The notes: generated by a model not told the origin, from the letters alone. 64,000 nucleotides of DNA from Streptomyces griseoloalbus (GCA_014650015.1 BMUD01000008.1:62001-126000); one strand, 5' to 3'; positions 1 to 7,084 are shown, numbered from the stretch's first letter. Translations and numbers: made by a program.

Positions 1-493
1 GGTAGGTGCTGTCGGTGAAGAAGGGCACCGCGTAGGTCCTGCCCCGGTACGTGGAGCCGGTGCGCAGGGCCGCCGGGTAGGCGTCCCAGAAGCCGCTCGG
101 GAGCAGCTTCTCCACCGGCAGCGCGAGCGCGGAGTGACCGAACTGCGCGGGCCACGTCGTGTCGCCCAGGTACACGTCGGGCTGGGGGGAGCCGCCGGCG
201 AGCTGGGTGGCGATGGCGCTGCGGTTGCCGTCCGAGGTGGACAGTGCGTTGATCTTCGAGACGCGGATACGGGGATGCCGCCGCTCGAAGGCACGGATGA
301 TCAGATCCGCGACGACGGCGCCCCGCCGGGAGGGGATCTCGGAGACCCACCAGGTCAGCCGGGCCGGCCTCCGGGGAACGGTCGCGGCCTGCGCCAGCAG
401 GTCGTCGAGGTCCTTTCCTCCGCATCCGGCCAGCGAACCCGCCGCGGCGGCGCTCAGGGCGCCCGTCAGCAGTGTTCTGCGGTTCAGGGACAT
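1..493 (-). CDS. ABC sugar transporter substrate-binding lipoprotein, N-terminal part (runs off the left edge)
   Basis: The minus-strand frame starts at ATG 491-493, preceded by a strong GGGAGGAG ribosome site, and stays open to base 1. The protein begins MSLNRRTLLTG, a twin-arginine-like signal, followed by a lipobox LAGC with the acceptor Cys at residue 24. It is therefore probably exported, lipidated and held on the outer face of the membrane. The sequence after it (RLTWWVSEIPSRRGAV, then a PDVYLGDTTWPAQFG segment) is typical of family 1 extracellular solute-binding proteins for oligosaccharides. It diverges from a LacI-type regulator, and two LacI-type operators lie in the shared upstream region, so it is probably repressed by that regulator and induced by a sugar. 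Permease genes would be expected further left. The substrate cannot be told from the sequence. Confidence 0.85.
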   Translation of the reverse strand, partial: MSLNRRTLLTGALSAAAAGSLAGCGGKDLDDLLAQAATVPRRPARLTWWVSEIPSRRGAVVADLIIRAFERRHPRIRVSKINALSTSDGNRSAIATQLAGGSPQPDVYLGDTTWPAQFGHSALALPVEKLLPSGFWDAYPAALRTGSTYRGRTYAVPFFTDSTY

Positions 494-523
494 GGCGTAC
501 TCCTCCCTTCTCGAACTGCCTGA

Positions 524-537
524 TGACAGCGCTGTCA
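524..537. promoter_or_regulatory. LacI-family operator, copy 1
   Basis: TGACAGCGCTGTCA is a perfect 14-bp palindrome with a central GCGC, as in LacI/GalR operators. It sits about 30 bp upstream of the binding-protein start and is repeated exactly 77 bp to the right. Binding by the divergent regulator is inferred. Confidence 0.75.
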
Positions 538-599
538 CCGTAGGGAGCGCTGCAAAGAGTGTCAATGGTCGCGGCGAATTCAACTTTTGAAGCATGTGG

Positions 600-615
600 A
601 TGACAGCGCTGTCAT
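600..615. promoter_or_regulatory. LacI-family operator, copy 2
   Basis: ATGACAGCGCTGTCAT is a perfect 16-bp palindrome with the same 14-bp core as copy 1. It lies 45 bp before the lacI-type start codon, so it probably mediates autorepression. The 77-bp centre spacing is close to seven helical turns, which would allow looping between the two sites (inference). Confidence 0.75.
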
Positions 616-659
616 TACATCTGACCTGGTGAGACGGCCGTTGTGTTAGCGTCCCGCAC

Positions 660-1727
660 ATGGTCGGTGAAGCCGTTGCAAAGGGCGCCACACTGGCGGA
701 TGTCGCCCGGAGGGCCGGGGTCTCGCCCTCGACCGTCTCGCGCACCCTGCGCGGTCTGTCGACGGTATCCCCCGCGACCCGGGCGCGCGTGGAGGAGGCG
801 GCGCGCGAGCTGTCGTTCGCGATCTCGCGCAGCGCGTCCAGCCTGGTCACGGGGCGCACGGGCCGGGTCGCCGTGCTCGTGCCCAACCTCGACGCCTGGT
901 TCCTGGGTGCCGCGCTCGCCGGCATGGCACCCGCGCTCAACGCGGCCGGCCTGGACATGCTGGTCTACAGCGTCACCACCGCCGAGCAGCGCGCCCAGTT
1001 CTTCGACCGCCTGCCGGCCCGCCGCAACGCCGACGCCCTGCTCGTCGTCAGCTTCGCGCTCTCCCCCGAGGAGCGAGCGCGCCTGGACGACCTGGGCATG
1101 CCCCTGGTCTTCGTCAGCCAGCACGAACAGGGCAGGGCCGGCGTCTCCGTGGACGACGTGGAGGCCGCCCGGCGCGGCACCCGCTACCTGCTCAACCTCG
1201 GCCACCGGCGCATCGCCTACCTGGAGCCCGCGGACCCCTCGGGTTTCGCCTGGAGCAGCAGAGCCCGCCTCGACGGGTACCGCGCGGCCCTGGCGGAGGC
1301 GGGCATCGACGGGGACGACGACCTCGTCCGCCAGGTCGCCGACTGGCAGGGGCCGAGCCTGGACGCGGCGGTGGGGCGGCTGCTGAGTCTCGCGGAGCCC
1401 CCCACGGCGATCTTCGCCGAGACGGACGATATCGCCTTCAGGCTTCTCACGGTGCTGCGCGGCGTCAACGTCCCGGTGCCGCGGCGGATGTCCATCCTCG
1501 GTTTCGACGGCCACGCGATGGCGGAGCCGTGGGACCTGTCCACGATGGCCCAGCCGGCCCGCCGACTGGGCGAGGTGGCGGCGGAGCTGGCCCACGGCGT
1601 GATCCACGACCCCGAGGCGTACCGGGAGCGGCACGTGGTCCTGCCGGTGGAACTCGTCCCGCGGGGCAGCACGGGCCCGGCGCCGGGCCCGCGCCCGCGG
1701 CCCGGTGACGGGGACGGCGTTCAGTAA
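660..1727 (+). CDS. LacI family transcriptional repressor
   Basis: The 355-residue length is normal for the family. Residues 9-55 hold the LacI helix-turn-helix (TLADVARRAGVSPSTVSRTL) and hinge helix. The rest is the periplasmic-binding-protein-like effector domain, including VAVLVPN near the start and SILGFDGHAMAEPWDLSTM, the family's usual signature before the C-terminal subdomain. The start at 660 places the HTH at the usual distance from the N-terminus. No clear Shine-Dalgarno precedes it, so translation may be leaderless or weak. It is divergent from the sugar-binding lipoprotein and flanked by two matching palindromic operators, so it most likely controls that transporter and itself. 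Its last codons run into the first partial unit of a 68-bp tandem repeat, which may have changed the original C-terminus. Confidence 0.93.
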   Translation: MVGEAVAKGATLADVARRAGVSPSTVSRTLRGLSTVSPATRARVEEAARELSFAISRSASSLVTGRTGRVAVLVPNLDAWFLGAALAGMAPALNAAGLDMLVYSVTTAEQRAQFFDRLPARRNADALLVVSFALSPEERARLDDLGMPLVFVSQHEQGRAGVSVDDVEAARRGTRYLLNLGHRRIAYLEPADPSGFAWSSRARLDGYRAALAEAGIDGDDDLVRQVADWQGPSLDAAVGRLLSLAEPPTAIFAETDDIAFRLLTVLRGVNVPVPRRMSILGFDGHAMAEPWDLSTMAQPARRLGEVAAELAHGVIHDPEAYRERHVVLPVELVPRGSTGPAPGPRPRPGDGDGVQ

Positions 1728-2012
1728 CGCCGGGCGTGACGGGTACGGACCCGGCGCCGGGCCCGCGTCCGCGGCCCGGTGACGGTGTCCAGGAACGCCG
1801 GGCGTGACGGGTACGGACCCGGCGCCGGGCCCGCGTCCGCGGCCCGGTGACGGTGTCCAGGAACGCCGGGCGTGACGGGTACGGACCCGGCGCCGGACCT
1901 GCGTCCGCGGCCCGGTGACGGTGTCCAGGAACGCCGGGCGTGACGGGTACGGACCCGGCGCCGGACCTGCGTCCGCGGCCCGGTGACGGCGTCCAGGAAC
2001 GCCGGGCGTGAC
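1673..2012. repeat. 68-bp tandem repeat, about five units
   Basis: The stretch beginning GGGTACGGACCCGG recurs at 1741, 1809, 1877 and 1945, exactly 68 bp apart. A partial, diverged unit lies inside the lacI 3' end from about 1673. Each unit carries the palindrome CCCGGCGCCGGG or its variant CCGGCGCCGG and can fold strongly. Units differ by only a few bases. The array fills the space between lacI and the Tn3 remnant. It may act as a multi-hairpin transcription block or be a slippage-expanded repeat. Nothing in it looks coding. Confidence 0.9.
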
Positions 2013-2115
2013 GCGAGCCGGAACCCGGTGGGGCCGCGGACATCCCGCGCCCCGCCACCCGTCCCACCCTGGCCGGCCCCGTCACCCGCGATCGGGTCCG
2101 CGGCCGGCCGCGACG

Positions 2116-2439
2116 ATCAAGCAGCTCACCGTCCAGGAATCCCGCCACGAGCTCGCCCGCGACATCTGCCACGGCAAGAAGGGCACCCTCCACCAGGCAT
2201 ACCGGGACGGGATGGAAGATCAGTTGGGTTCGTTGGGTCTCGTGCTGAACGCCGTGGTCCTGTGGACGACGCGCTACATCGACGCCGCAGTCGCCCAGCT
2301 CCGCGCCGAGGGCCACGAGATCAGGGGCGAGGACGTCGCCCGGCTCTCCCCGCTCAAGCACGAGAACCTCAACTGCCTGGGCCGCTACAGCTTCACCGCC
2401 TCCCAGCCGGCCCAGGGGCTGCGGCCCCCGGCAGGATGA
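2116..2439 (+). pseudogene. Tn3-family transposase, C-terminal remnant
   Basis: The open frame from 2116 reads IKQLTVQESRHELARDI and later LGLVLNAVVLWTTRYIDAA, ARLSPLKHENLNCLGRYSF, ending at TGA 2437-2439. This is the conserved last ~105 residues of Tn3-family TnpA, which is normally about 1,000 residues. The catalytic D-D-E core and everything before it are missing. The left junction lies at about 2113, directly after the 68-bp repeat. No Tn3 terminal inverted repeat was recognised. A recombinase HTH remnant at 5055 may come from the same or a related element. Confidence 0.8.
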
Positions 2440-2617
2440 CGACGACGGCCAGGAGGAGTGAACGCCGCATCCGTCGTCCGGGGCGGGTCGTTGTACTCCG
2501 GGAAGACCACGGCCGACCGGCGGCTACGGCGGGCCGCGGACACCGCTGTCGGCGATGTCCCGAGTCAACTCAGAGGCGCGGCTCGTCCGGTGCGGCACGC
2601 GCCAACGCGGGTTCGAG

Positions 2618-2995
2618 TCAGCCGATGGAGGAGATGCCGCCCTCGCGGGCGTCGAGCAGTTCGTCCCAGTGCTCGGCCGCCCATCGGCACGAGGCGGCCA
2701 GCGGCTCCAGCACGCTGCGGCCCAGCGGTGTCAGCGCGTACTCCACCCGCAGTTTCGGGTCGGCGTGCACCGTGCGTGACACGAACCCGTTCCGCTCCAA
2801 GCCGCGGAGCGACTGGGTGAGCGCCTTCGGGGTGACGCGGCCCAGTGGCACGCGGAGTTCGGAGTATCTGCGCGGGCCGTCTTCCAGGCAGCTGAGGACC
2901 ATGGATGCCCATTTGTCGCCGAAGCGGAAAGGCAGCAGCGAGGACGGGCACAGCTCGTCGAACAAGTCGGGTGGCAGCGGGGGCCGTTGCGCCAT
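2618..2995 (-). CDS. HxlR family winged-helix transcriptional regulator
   Basis: The 125 residues include the HxlR pattern: FRFGDKWASMVLSCLEDGPRRYSEL, then VTPKALTQSLRGLERNGFVSR (recognition helix), and VEYALTPLGRSVLEPL in the wing. A single early Cys (CPSSLLPFRFG) occupies the position of the redox Cys in some HxlR/YodB-type sensors. The ATG at 2993-2995 has an AGGAGA site about 6 nt upstream. It is divergent from a quinone-oxidoreductase-like gene at 3267, which suggests control of that gene in response to electrophiles or redox stress. An inverted repeat at 3022-3050 overlaps its promoter region. Confidence 0.88.
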   Translation of the reverse strand: MAQRPPLPPDLFDELCPSSLLPFRFGDKWASMVLSCLEDGPRRYSELRVPLGRVTPKALTQSLRGLERNGFVSRTVHADPKLRVEYALTPLGRSVLEPLAASCRWAAEHWDELLDAREGGISSIG

Positions 2996-3021
2996 CGAGG
3001 GTCTCCTGTCTCCGGTCTTGG

Positions 3022-3050
3022 TATCCAGATGGTGACCGACCTTCTGGATA
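3022..3050. promoter_or_regulatory. Inverted repeat, probable HxlR operator
   Basis: TATCCAGA at 3022-3029 is mirrored by TCTGGATA at 3043-3050, a perfect 8-bp inverted repeat with 13 bp between arms. It starts 27 bp upstream of the HxlR start. The AT-rich arms stand out from the GC-rich surroundings. Autoregulation is inferred. Confidence 0.55.
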
Positions 3051-3119
3051 TCTTCCGGAGCATCGACTCGGCGGGAGGTATTCCGACGACGGGCAGGATC
3101 GTGGTTTTTCGGGGCGGGT

Positions 3120-3156
3120 GGCCGCCTGCCTGCTCGGCGACCTCACCGATCCGCAC
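3120..3156 (-). pseudogene. Possible MerR-family N-terminal scrap
   Basis: On the minus strand a GTG at 3154-3156, preceded by a GGAGGAGG-like site, reads VRIGEVAEQAGG. This matches the start of the MerR helix-turn-helix (xRIGEVAxxAGV). The match ends after about 12 residues, so at most a trace of a MerR gene remains. It may be chance. Confidence 0.3.
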
Positions 3157-3266
3157 CCGGCCTCCTCCGGCCGGATGAGGGCCCGCGTGCCGATGTGCAC
3201 CTCATCAGAGTAACGGGCGTCGAATGAATGCCATCATTTCGACCTATAAAGGTAAGGCAGGACATT

Positions 3267-4172
3267 ATGCGTGCAGCCCGTTTCCATGAATACGGCGGAG
3301 CGGAGAGCCTGGTGATCGAGCAGGCCCCCGACCCCCACCCCGGACGTGGTGAGATCCGTGTCCGCGTCGCGGCGGCCAGCGTCAATCCCATCGACTGGAA
3401 GCTGCGCGCCGGCGCCCTGCACCAGCTGATTGCCCTGGAGCTGCCCGCCATTCCCGGGCGTGACGCCGCCGGCGTGGTCGACGAAGTCGGTGACGGAGTG
3501 CAGGGGGTCAGCATCGGCGACCGCGTCTTCGGGCTGGGCGGTGTCACCGGCGCAACCGCAGAGCTGGTCATCCTCTCGGCCTGGGCCCACGCCCCCGACA
3601 CATGGAACGATGAGCAGGCTGCGGGCGCCGGTCTCACGTCCGTGACCGCGATGCGTGGCCTGAACGCGCTCGGCTCCCTCGCGGGGCGCACCCTTCTCAT
3701 CGAGGGCGCCGCCGGAGGTGTGGGCAGTGCGGCAGTCGCGATTGCTGTGGCACAAGGTGCCACCGTGATCGGGACAGCCAGCGAACGCAACCACGAGTTC
3801 CTCACCTCTCTCGGCGCCGTTCACACCACCTACGGCCCTGGCCTCGCGCAGCGTCTCTCCGCTCTCGCTCCGCACGGCGTCGACATCGCGCTCGACACTG
3901 CGGCCTCCGGATCCCTGGACGACCTCGTCGCGATCACGGGCGACCCGACGCGCGTCGCGACGGTCGCCGACTACGCAGGCGGGCAGCGCCTGGGCACGCA
4001 TGTGGTCAACGCGGAGAACGACTCCACCCTCCTGTCCGCGGCCGCGGAACTGGGCCGGCAAGGCCGCTACACACCCCACATCGAACAGACCTACCCCCTG
4101 GAGCGGATCGCCGACGCCCACGCGCACGCCGAGCGCGGACGCACCCGCGGAAAGATAGTGATCCGCATCTGA
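3267..4172 (+). CDS. NADP-dependent zinc-less alcohol dehydrogenase / quinone oxidoreductase family protein
   Basis: The ATG at 3267 follows GGTAAGGCAGG. It is chosen over the in-frame upstream ATG at 3228 because the domain begins exactly here (MRAARFHEYGG). The 301-residue protein has the GroES-like N-terminal domain (GEIRVRVAAASVNPIDWKLR, then PGRDAAGVV) and a Rossmann domain with the nucleotide-binding run LLIEGAAGGVGSAAVAIA near residues 145-162. The zinc-binding Cys cluster of true alcohol dehydrogenases is absent, as in QOR-type reductases. It probably reduces quinones or other alpha,beta-unsaturated carbonyls using NADPH. A TATAAA box lies at 3245-3250. The divergent HxlR gene is the likely regulator. 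Confidence 0.9.
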   Translation: MRAARFHEYGGAESLVIEQAPDPHPGRGEIRVRVAAASVNPIDWKLRAGALHQLIALELPAIPGRDAAGVVDEVGDGVQGVSIGDRVFGLGGVTGATAELVILSAWAHAPDTWNDEQAAGAGLTSVTAMRGLNALGSLAGRTLLIEGAAGGVGSAAVAIAVAQGATVIGTASERNHEFLTSLGAVHTTYGPGLAQRLSALAPHGVDIALDTAASGSLDDLVAITGDPTRVATVADYAGGQRLGTHVVNAENDSTLLSAAAELGRQGRYTPHIEQTYPLERIADAHAHAERGRTRGKIVIRI

Positions 4173-4198
4173 AGCAGGGCATGGCACAGATGCGCCAA

Positions 4199-4223
4199 CC
4201 CGCCAAGCGAAGATCTTGGCGGG
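4199..4223 (+). terminator. Hairpin terminator after the oxidoreductase
   Basis: CCCGCCAAG and CTTGGCGGG form a perfect 9-bp stem with a 7-nt loop, 26 bases after the stop codon at 4172. No U-tract follows, as is common in Streptomyces. Confidence 0.7.
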
Positions 4224-4305
4224 CCGGCGCTGACTGTTCAGCGATGGGCGTCAGCCACTGACGGATGCGCGGGTCCGACGGGAACGTGACACGGGATGCC
4301 CCGGA

Positions 4306-4902
4306 TCAGCAGTCGAGGCCGGGCCCGTCGGGCTCAACTGCCCACTTGACCGCCAATGTCCGCGGCCAGCGCCGCGTAGATGTACTCGCTGCCCCAGCGA
4401 TCCCCGTCGAGATCGTTCTCGACCAGTGCGCCTCCCGACGCATCCCGAGGCGCTCAGGGACTCGCACAGACCCGGTGTTCTCCACATCCAGCCGTGCGTA
4501 GAGCCGGTGCACGCCCAGCCTGTCGAAGGCAAACCCGGCCAGCGCCTCGGCCGCCTCCGTCGCATAGCCGTGCCCCTGGTGACGTGGGTCGAGAGTCCAG
4601 CCGATCTCGGCCTGGGCGGCGCGGGCATTGGCCAGGGTGAGCGTCACCTCGCCAAGGACGCCGGGCTCATCGCGTCGGCACACAGCAAGCGCCGGCTCGT
4701 CCCCGTCGGCGCACCAAACCGAGTGCGCCGCGCGCTCGGCCGCAACCTGCTCAGTGCGCTCCCGCGTGTGCGCCGGCCGGTACAAGTAGCGCGCCACGCT
4801 CGGCAGGCTCTGGTAGGCGTACAGGTCGTCGGCGTCGCCGGGAGTGAACAGACGCAGCGACAGCCGGGGCGTGGCCAACGGCAGCAGCGAGGTGACGTCC
4901 AT
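4306..4902 (-). pseudogene. GNAT (RimJ/RimL-type) acetyltransferase with a C-terminal frameshift
   Basis: Start ATG 4900-4902 is preceded by GGAGG and is preferred to the longer frame from 4932. The protein reads TPRLSLRLFTPGDADDLYAY, EIGWTLDPRHQGHGYATEA (acetyl-CoA loop, variant of Q/RxxGxG/A) and LDVENTGSVRVPERLGM, all hallmarks of the family. After MRREAH near 4427 the read frame turns into Ser/Thr/Arg-rich sequence. The neighbouring frame instead gives LVENDLDGDRWGSEYIYAAL and then a stop at 4334-4336, the expected family ending. Adding one base at about 4426-4428 restores it. The gene is either a recent frameshift mutant or carries a sequencing error. The active-site loop is intact. Confidence 0.82.
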
Positions 4903-5054
4903 ACGGACCTCCGGAACGCGGATGTGGATCAAAATGCGGAATTGATCGTCGCATCACGACCGACGGACAGCCACGGTCTTTCAACAGCTGCGCCCGACAG
5001 CCTCACTCCACCTCGAGGCGCGGTATTCCAGGAGTTGTTCACTGGCGCACGATC

Positions 5055-5140
5055 CTAGTTAGCGTCAATGGTGTTGCGGGAGGCGCCAAGGAGCTTCGCG
5101 ATCGAGGTGACCGTGTTTTCCGACGGGCGAGCAGATCGTG
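5055..5140 (-). pseudogene. Serine recombinase/resolvase C-terminal helix-turn-helix remnant
   Basis: On the minus strand the frame ending at TAG 5055-5057 reads SENTVTSIAKLLGASRNTID and then AN. This closely matches the C-terminal HTH of Hin/Tn3-resolvase-type recombinases (TxxSIAKLLGVSRxTIYKY). Only about 25-30 residues survive and the catalytic domain is missing. Together with the TnpA tail at 2116 it suggests the decayed ends of a Tn3-type element. Confidence 0.55.
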
Positions 5141-5226
5141 GGCGTGACATACCTGTCCTTCAATCATCGCCTGCGGGCGGCCGCAGCGGGCGCAGTTGGC
5201 GTTCAGTCCCTCGTTACGGCGAGAAC

Positions 5227-5248
5227 CCCCGGGGCACTCGCCCCGGGG
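5227..5248 (-). terminator. Hairpin terminator downstream of the lipoprotein gene
   Basis: CCCCGGGGC and GCCCCGGGG form a perfect 9-bp stem with a 4-nt loop, about 110 bp past the stop of the minus-strand lipoprotein gene. No other terminator-like structure stands out in 4933-5356. Confidence 0.55.
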
Positions 5249-5356
5249 CTTCACATCAACTCATCGGTCAGCGCGCGCCGGGACAGGTTCCGGCGTCGTC
5301 GGGGAGGTCGGCTTGGCGCGCTTCATGGAGGGCGAAGCCCAGTCCCGCGCCTCGCC

Positions 5357-5758
5357 TCACGATCCGTCGATCAGCTCCTGTACCTCGGGGGGAATCTTCT
5401 TGTCAGAGCGGAGGACCCTGAAGGCTTCCGCCTGTTCAGGAGATGGCCCGATCGCTATGGCCAGGTCCGGAGAGATGCCGCTCACCGCATAGGCGTTCTC
5501 CGAGGTCTCCGGTACTTCGGCGGCTTGGTCATTGGTGTCACGGCACGGCGGACGCGTGGCGGTACCGAGCTTCTGGCCGGCTTCGAACTCGACATTCGAG
5601 AGCCTTATGTATGTGCGACCTTCGTAGAAGACGTCGCTCGCGCACACACTCTCGCTCTTCGCGTCGGCACCCTCAGACCCATCTGGTCCACACCCAACCG
5701 CGGTGAACGCCACGGCTGCCAATCCCACCGCCATCGCACGTGGTCCGACCCAGCTCAC
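5357..5758 (-). CDS. Small lipoprotein, DUF6281-like
   Basis: This is a 133-residue protein with a hydrophobic signal segment (MAVGLAAVAFTAVGC) whose lipobox ends at Cys23, so it is probably tethered to the outside of the membrane. The mature part holds CASDVFYEGRTYIRLSNVEF and TRPPCRDT. This resembles the Streptomyces DUF6281 family, whose function is unknown. The GTG at 5756-5758 has an AGGAGG site 5 nt upstream. That site begins right at the stop codon of the metalloprotease tail at 5768, so the two were once co-transcribed and probably coupled. Two Cys residues in the mature part could form a disulfide. Confidence 0.75.
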   Translation of the reverse strand: MSWVGPRAMAVGLAAVAFTAVGCGPDGSEGADAKSESVCASDVFYEGRTYIRLSNVEFEAGQKLGTATRPPCRDTNDQAAEVPETSENAYAVSGISPDLAIAIGPSPEQAEAFRVLRSDKKIPPEVQELIDGS

Positions 5759-5767
5759 GGAGTCCTC

Positions 5768-5926
5768 CTAATAGATGCTGCGAAGCCCCATGACGTCGCC
5801 CTTACCGAGTGTCCTCTTCTTCACTTCGCAGCGGTCCGCCTTGGTGTACATGGTGAGATTCGAGTGCCCGGAACCCACGTGGCCCAGCCCGAAGATGTGA
5901 CCGGCCTCGTGTGTGCCAGTGTTGGG
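5768..5926 (-). pseudogene. Metzincin-type zinc protease, C-terminal fragment
   Basis: The minus-strand frame ending at TAG 5768-5770 reads NTGTHEAGHIFGLGHVGSGH and then SNLTMYTKADRC, followed by GDVMGLRSIY. HEAGHxxGLGH is the full metzincin zinc site (HExxHxxGxxH), and SxLTMY supplies the Met-turn. The N-terminal half of the catalytic domain and any signal peptide have been lost. The fragment joins IS1380-like sequence at about 5927. It lay directly upstream of the lipoprotein gene in one operon. Confidence 0.75.
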
Positions 5927-6102
5927 CGAGCATGGGCATCCAGGCCAGCAGGTCGAGGGCGATCTGGACGATCTCGAGCCAGGCCTTGTTCTGGGCTGTG
6001 GTGTGCAGGGGCAGGTTGCGCAGGCCGGTGGCCCGGGCGGCCCGGATCCGGTCCTCGGCGCGGGCCCGCAGCCGGTGACGGAGCTCGAGTTCGGCGATCG
6101 GC
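5927..6102 (-). pseudogene. IS1380-family transposase, internal fragment
   Basis: About 58 residues match IS1380-type transposases: IAELELRHRLRARAEDRIRA, TGLRNLPLH, then QNKAWLEIVQIALDLLAWM. Both ends are cut. The right end of the coding part stops at MPMLA, where it meets the metalloprotease fragment, and nothing of the N-terminal half is visible upstream. No IS end sequence was found. Confidence 0.75.
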
Positions 6103-6149
6103 CGGCGGTGCGCCCGGCCCCGGCCGGCCCTCACAACGCCGTGGCCCAG

Positions 6150-6336
6150 CCGGTTTGTCCGCACCTGTCGCGCAGCTCCCGGAACGTGCTCCAACCGGGC
6201 GTCGAACGGGCACGTGAGGGGCCGATTCGGAGCTTGCGCGGGCCCCCGTGTGCGGGGGGTGTGTGGCATTCTGGGCTCCCCGGCTGATCAGTGTCGGCGC
6301 GCGCATGTGCGTACGGAGTCAAGGGTTCTGGTGGAG
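6150..6336 (+). repeat. Duplicate of the upstream region of the 58082 gene
   Basis: This stretch aligns with about 57870-58081. Shared landmarks are GCTCCCGGAA, AACGGGCACG, GGGCCGAT, GTGTGGCAT, CTGATCAGTGTCGGCG (6284-6299 versus 58008 on), GCGCATGT and GGTGGAGATG. The two blocks differ by scattered substitutions and small indels, so the duplication is old. Its conservation up to the start codon suggests it carries promoter elements, but no confident -10/-35 pair was seen. Confidence 0.75.
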
Positions 6337-6531
6337 ATGTGGCCCGGAGGACGGCGAGAGGTAGTGCGAAGTGTGCCCCGGCCGCCGTTCCCGAGACGGG
6401 GCGGAGCGCCCGTGGGGCTGAAGTTCACCTCATCGGCACACGCGTTCACGTCCGCGGCACCTCACCATGACACGGTCCGGTACGGATCACACCCGGCCGG
6501 GCTTTCGCGGCGGGGATCTCACCAGGCATGA
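6337..6531 (+). pseudogene. Internally deleted T7SS-associated gene (paralogue of the 58082 gene)
   Basis: The frame starts MWPGGRREV, matching MRPGERQEG of the intact gene at 58082. After about 22 codons it jumps to RGGAPVGLKFTSSAHAFTSA, matching DGAPVVLLFTSPAHEFMSA around residue 168 of that gene. Roughly 145 codons are missing, yet the frame is kept. It then diverges into a different tail. Either it is a decayed copy or it makes a 64-residue miniprotein. It stands immediately upstream of the T7SS operon, so the two T7SS-associated regions share a duplicated leader. Confidence 0.65.
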
Positions 6532-6628
6532 TCAGCAGACACGTTGACGGTCCGGAGCAGGACGCACGGACCAGGCGTACGGACCGGATGTACGGAGCGA
6601 CAGACCGACGCGGAAGGGCGGGGCGGGC

Positions 6629-7084
6629 GTGACGGAACCGCTGGAGAAGCGTCTGGAGAAGGCGATGGCCGAACTCCAGGCGGCCCAGGAGGCGGTCGCG
6701 CGCACGGAGCGCGAGCTGCGGCAGGCGTCGTTCGCGGTGCTCTCCTCCGACCGCGCGGTCCGTGCGACCGTGGGCCCGCAGGGCGAGCTGACCGGGATCG
6801 AGTTCCTGGAGAACAAGTATCGCGACATGTCCCCGCAGGAGCTGGCCGCCAGTGTGCTGGAGGCGGCGAGCGCGGCGCGGGTGAAGATGAACCGGCACGT
6901 GATGAAGGCGATGGCGCCCTTCACCGAGCCGAGCAGCAATGTGCCGGAGCTGAAGGGTTTCGAGCTGGACTGGGAGCGGATCTTCGGCCCCGAGGTGCTG
7001 CACGAGGACGACGAGGACACCGCACGTGGCGGCCGGGACACTCCCGCGTGGCGGGACGCGCTCGGTGAGGACGGGGAGGACTGA
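6629..7084 (+). CDS. YbaB/EbfC-like nucleoid-associated family protein, first gene of the T7SS operon
   Basis: This 151-residue protein starts at GTG 6629 after a GGAAGGGCGGGGCGGG leader. The N-terminus is a long amphipathic helix (LEKRLEKAMAELQAAQEAVA), followed by a YbaB-type strand pair (RAVRATVGPQGELTGIEFLE) and a second helix (SPQELAASVLEAASAARVK). YbaB-like proteins dimerise. In actinobacterial WXG/ESX clusters such proteins (compare the EspL type) commonly precede the secreted WXG genes and are thought to act as chaperones rather than DNA binders. The C-terminal 35 residues are acidic and probably flexible. Two bases separate it from the next gene, so translation is probably coupled. 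Confidence 0.82.
   Translation: MTEPLEKRLEKAMAELQAAQEAVARTERELRQASFAVLSSDRAVRATVGPQGELTGIEFLENKYRDMSPQELAASVLEAASAARVKMNRHVMKAMAPFTEPSSNVPELKGFELDWERIFGPEVLHEDDEDTARGGRDTPAWRDALGEDGED

Noticed and set aside
2008-2115. N-terminal extension of the Tn3 transposase remnant
   Set aside because: The 36 codons before 2116 are Pro/Arg/His-rich sequence read from the end of the 68-bp repeat and do not resemble TnpA.
1465-2361. A minus-strand frame across the lacI end and the 68-bp repeats
   Set aside because: Its repetitive Arg/Pro/Gly protein simply translates the tandem repeat, and it is antisense to lacI and the transposase remnant.
2605-2622. GGGTTCGAGTC, which looks like a tRNA T-arm
   Set aside because: No matching acceptor, D or anticodon stems could be found on either strand, and it overlaps the stop of the HxlR gene.
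5138-6217. A 359-codon plus-strand frame
   Set aside because: It runs antisense through the lipoprotein, metalloprotease and IS1380 pieces, all of which have recognisable motifs on the minus strand.
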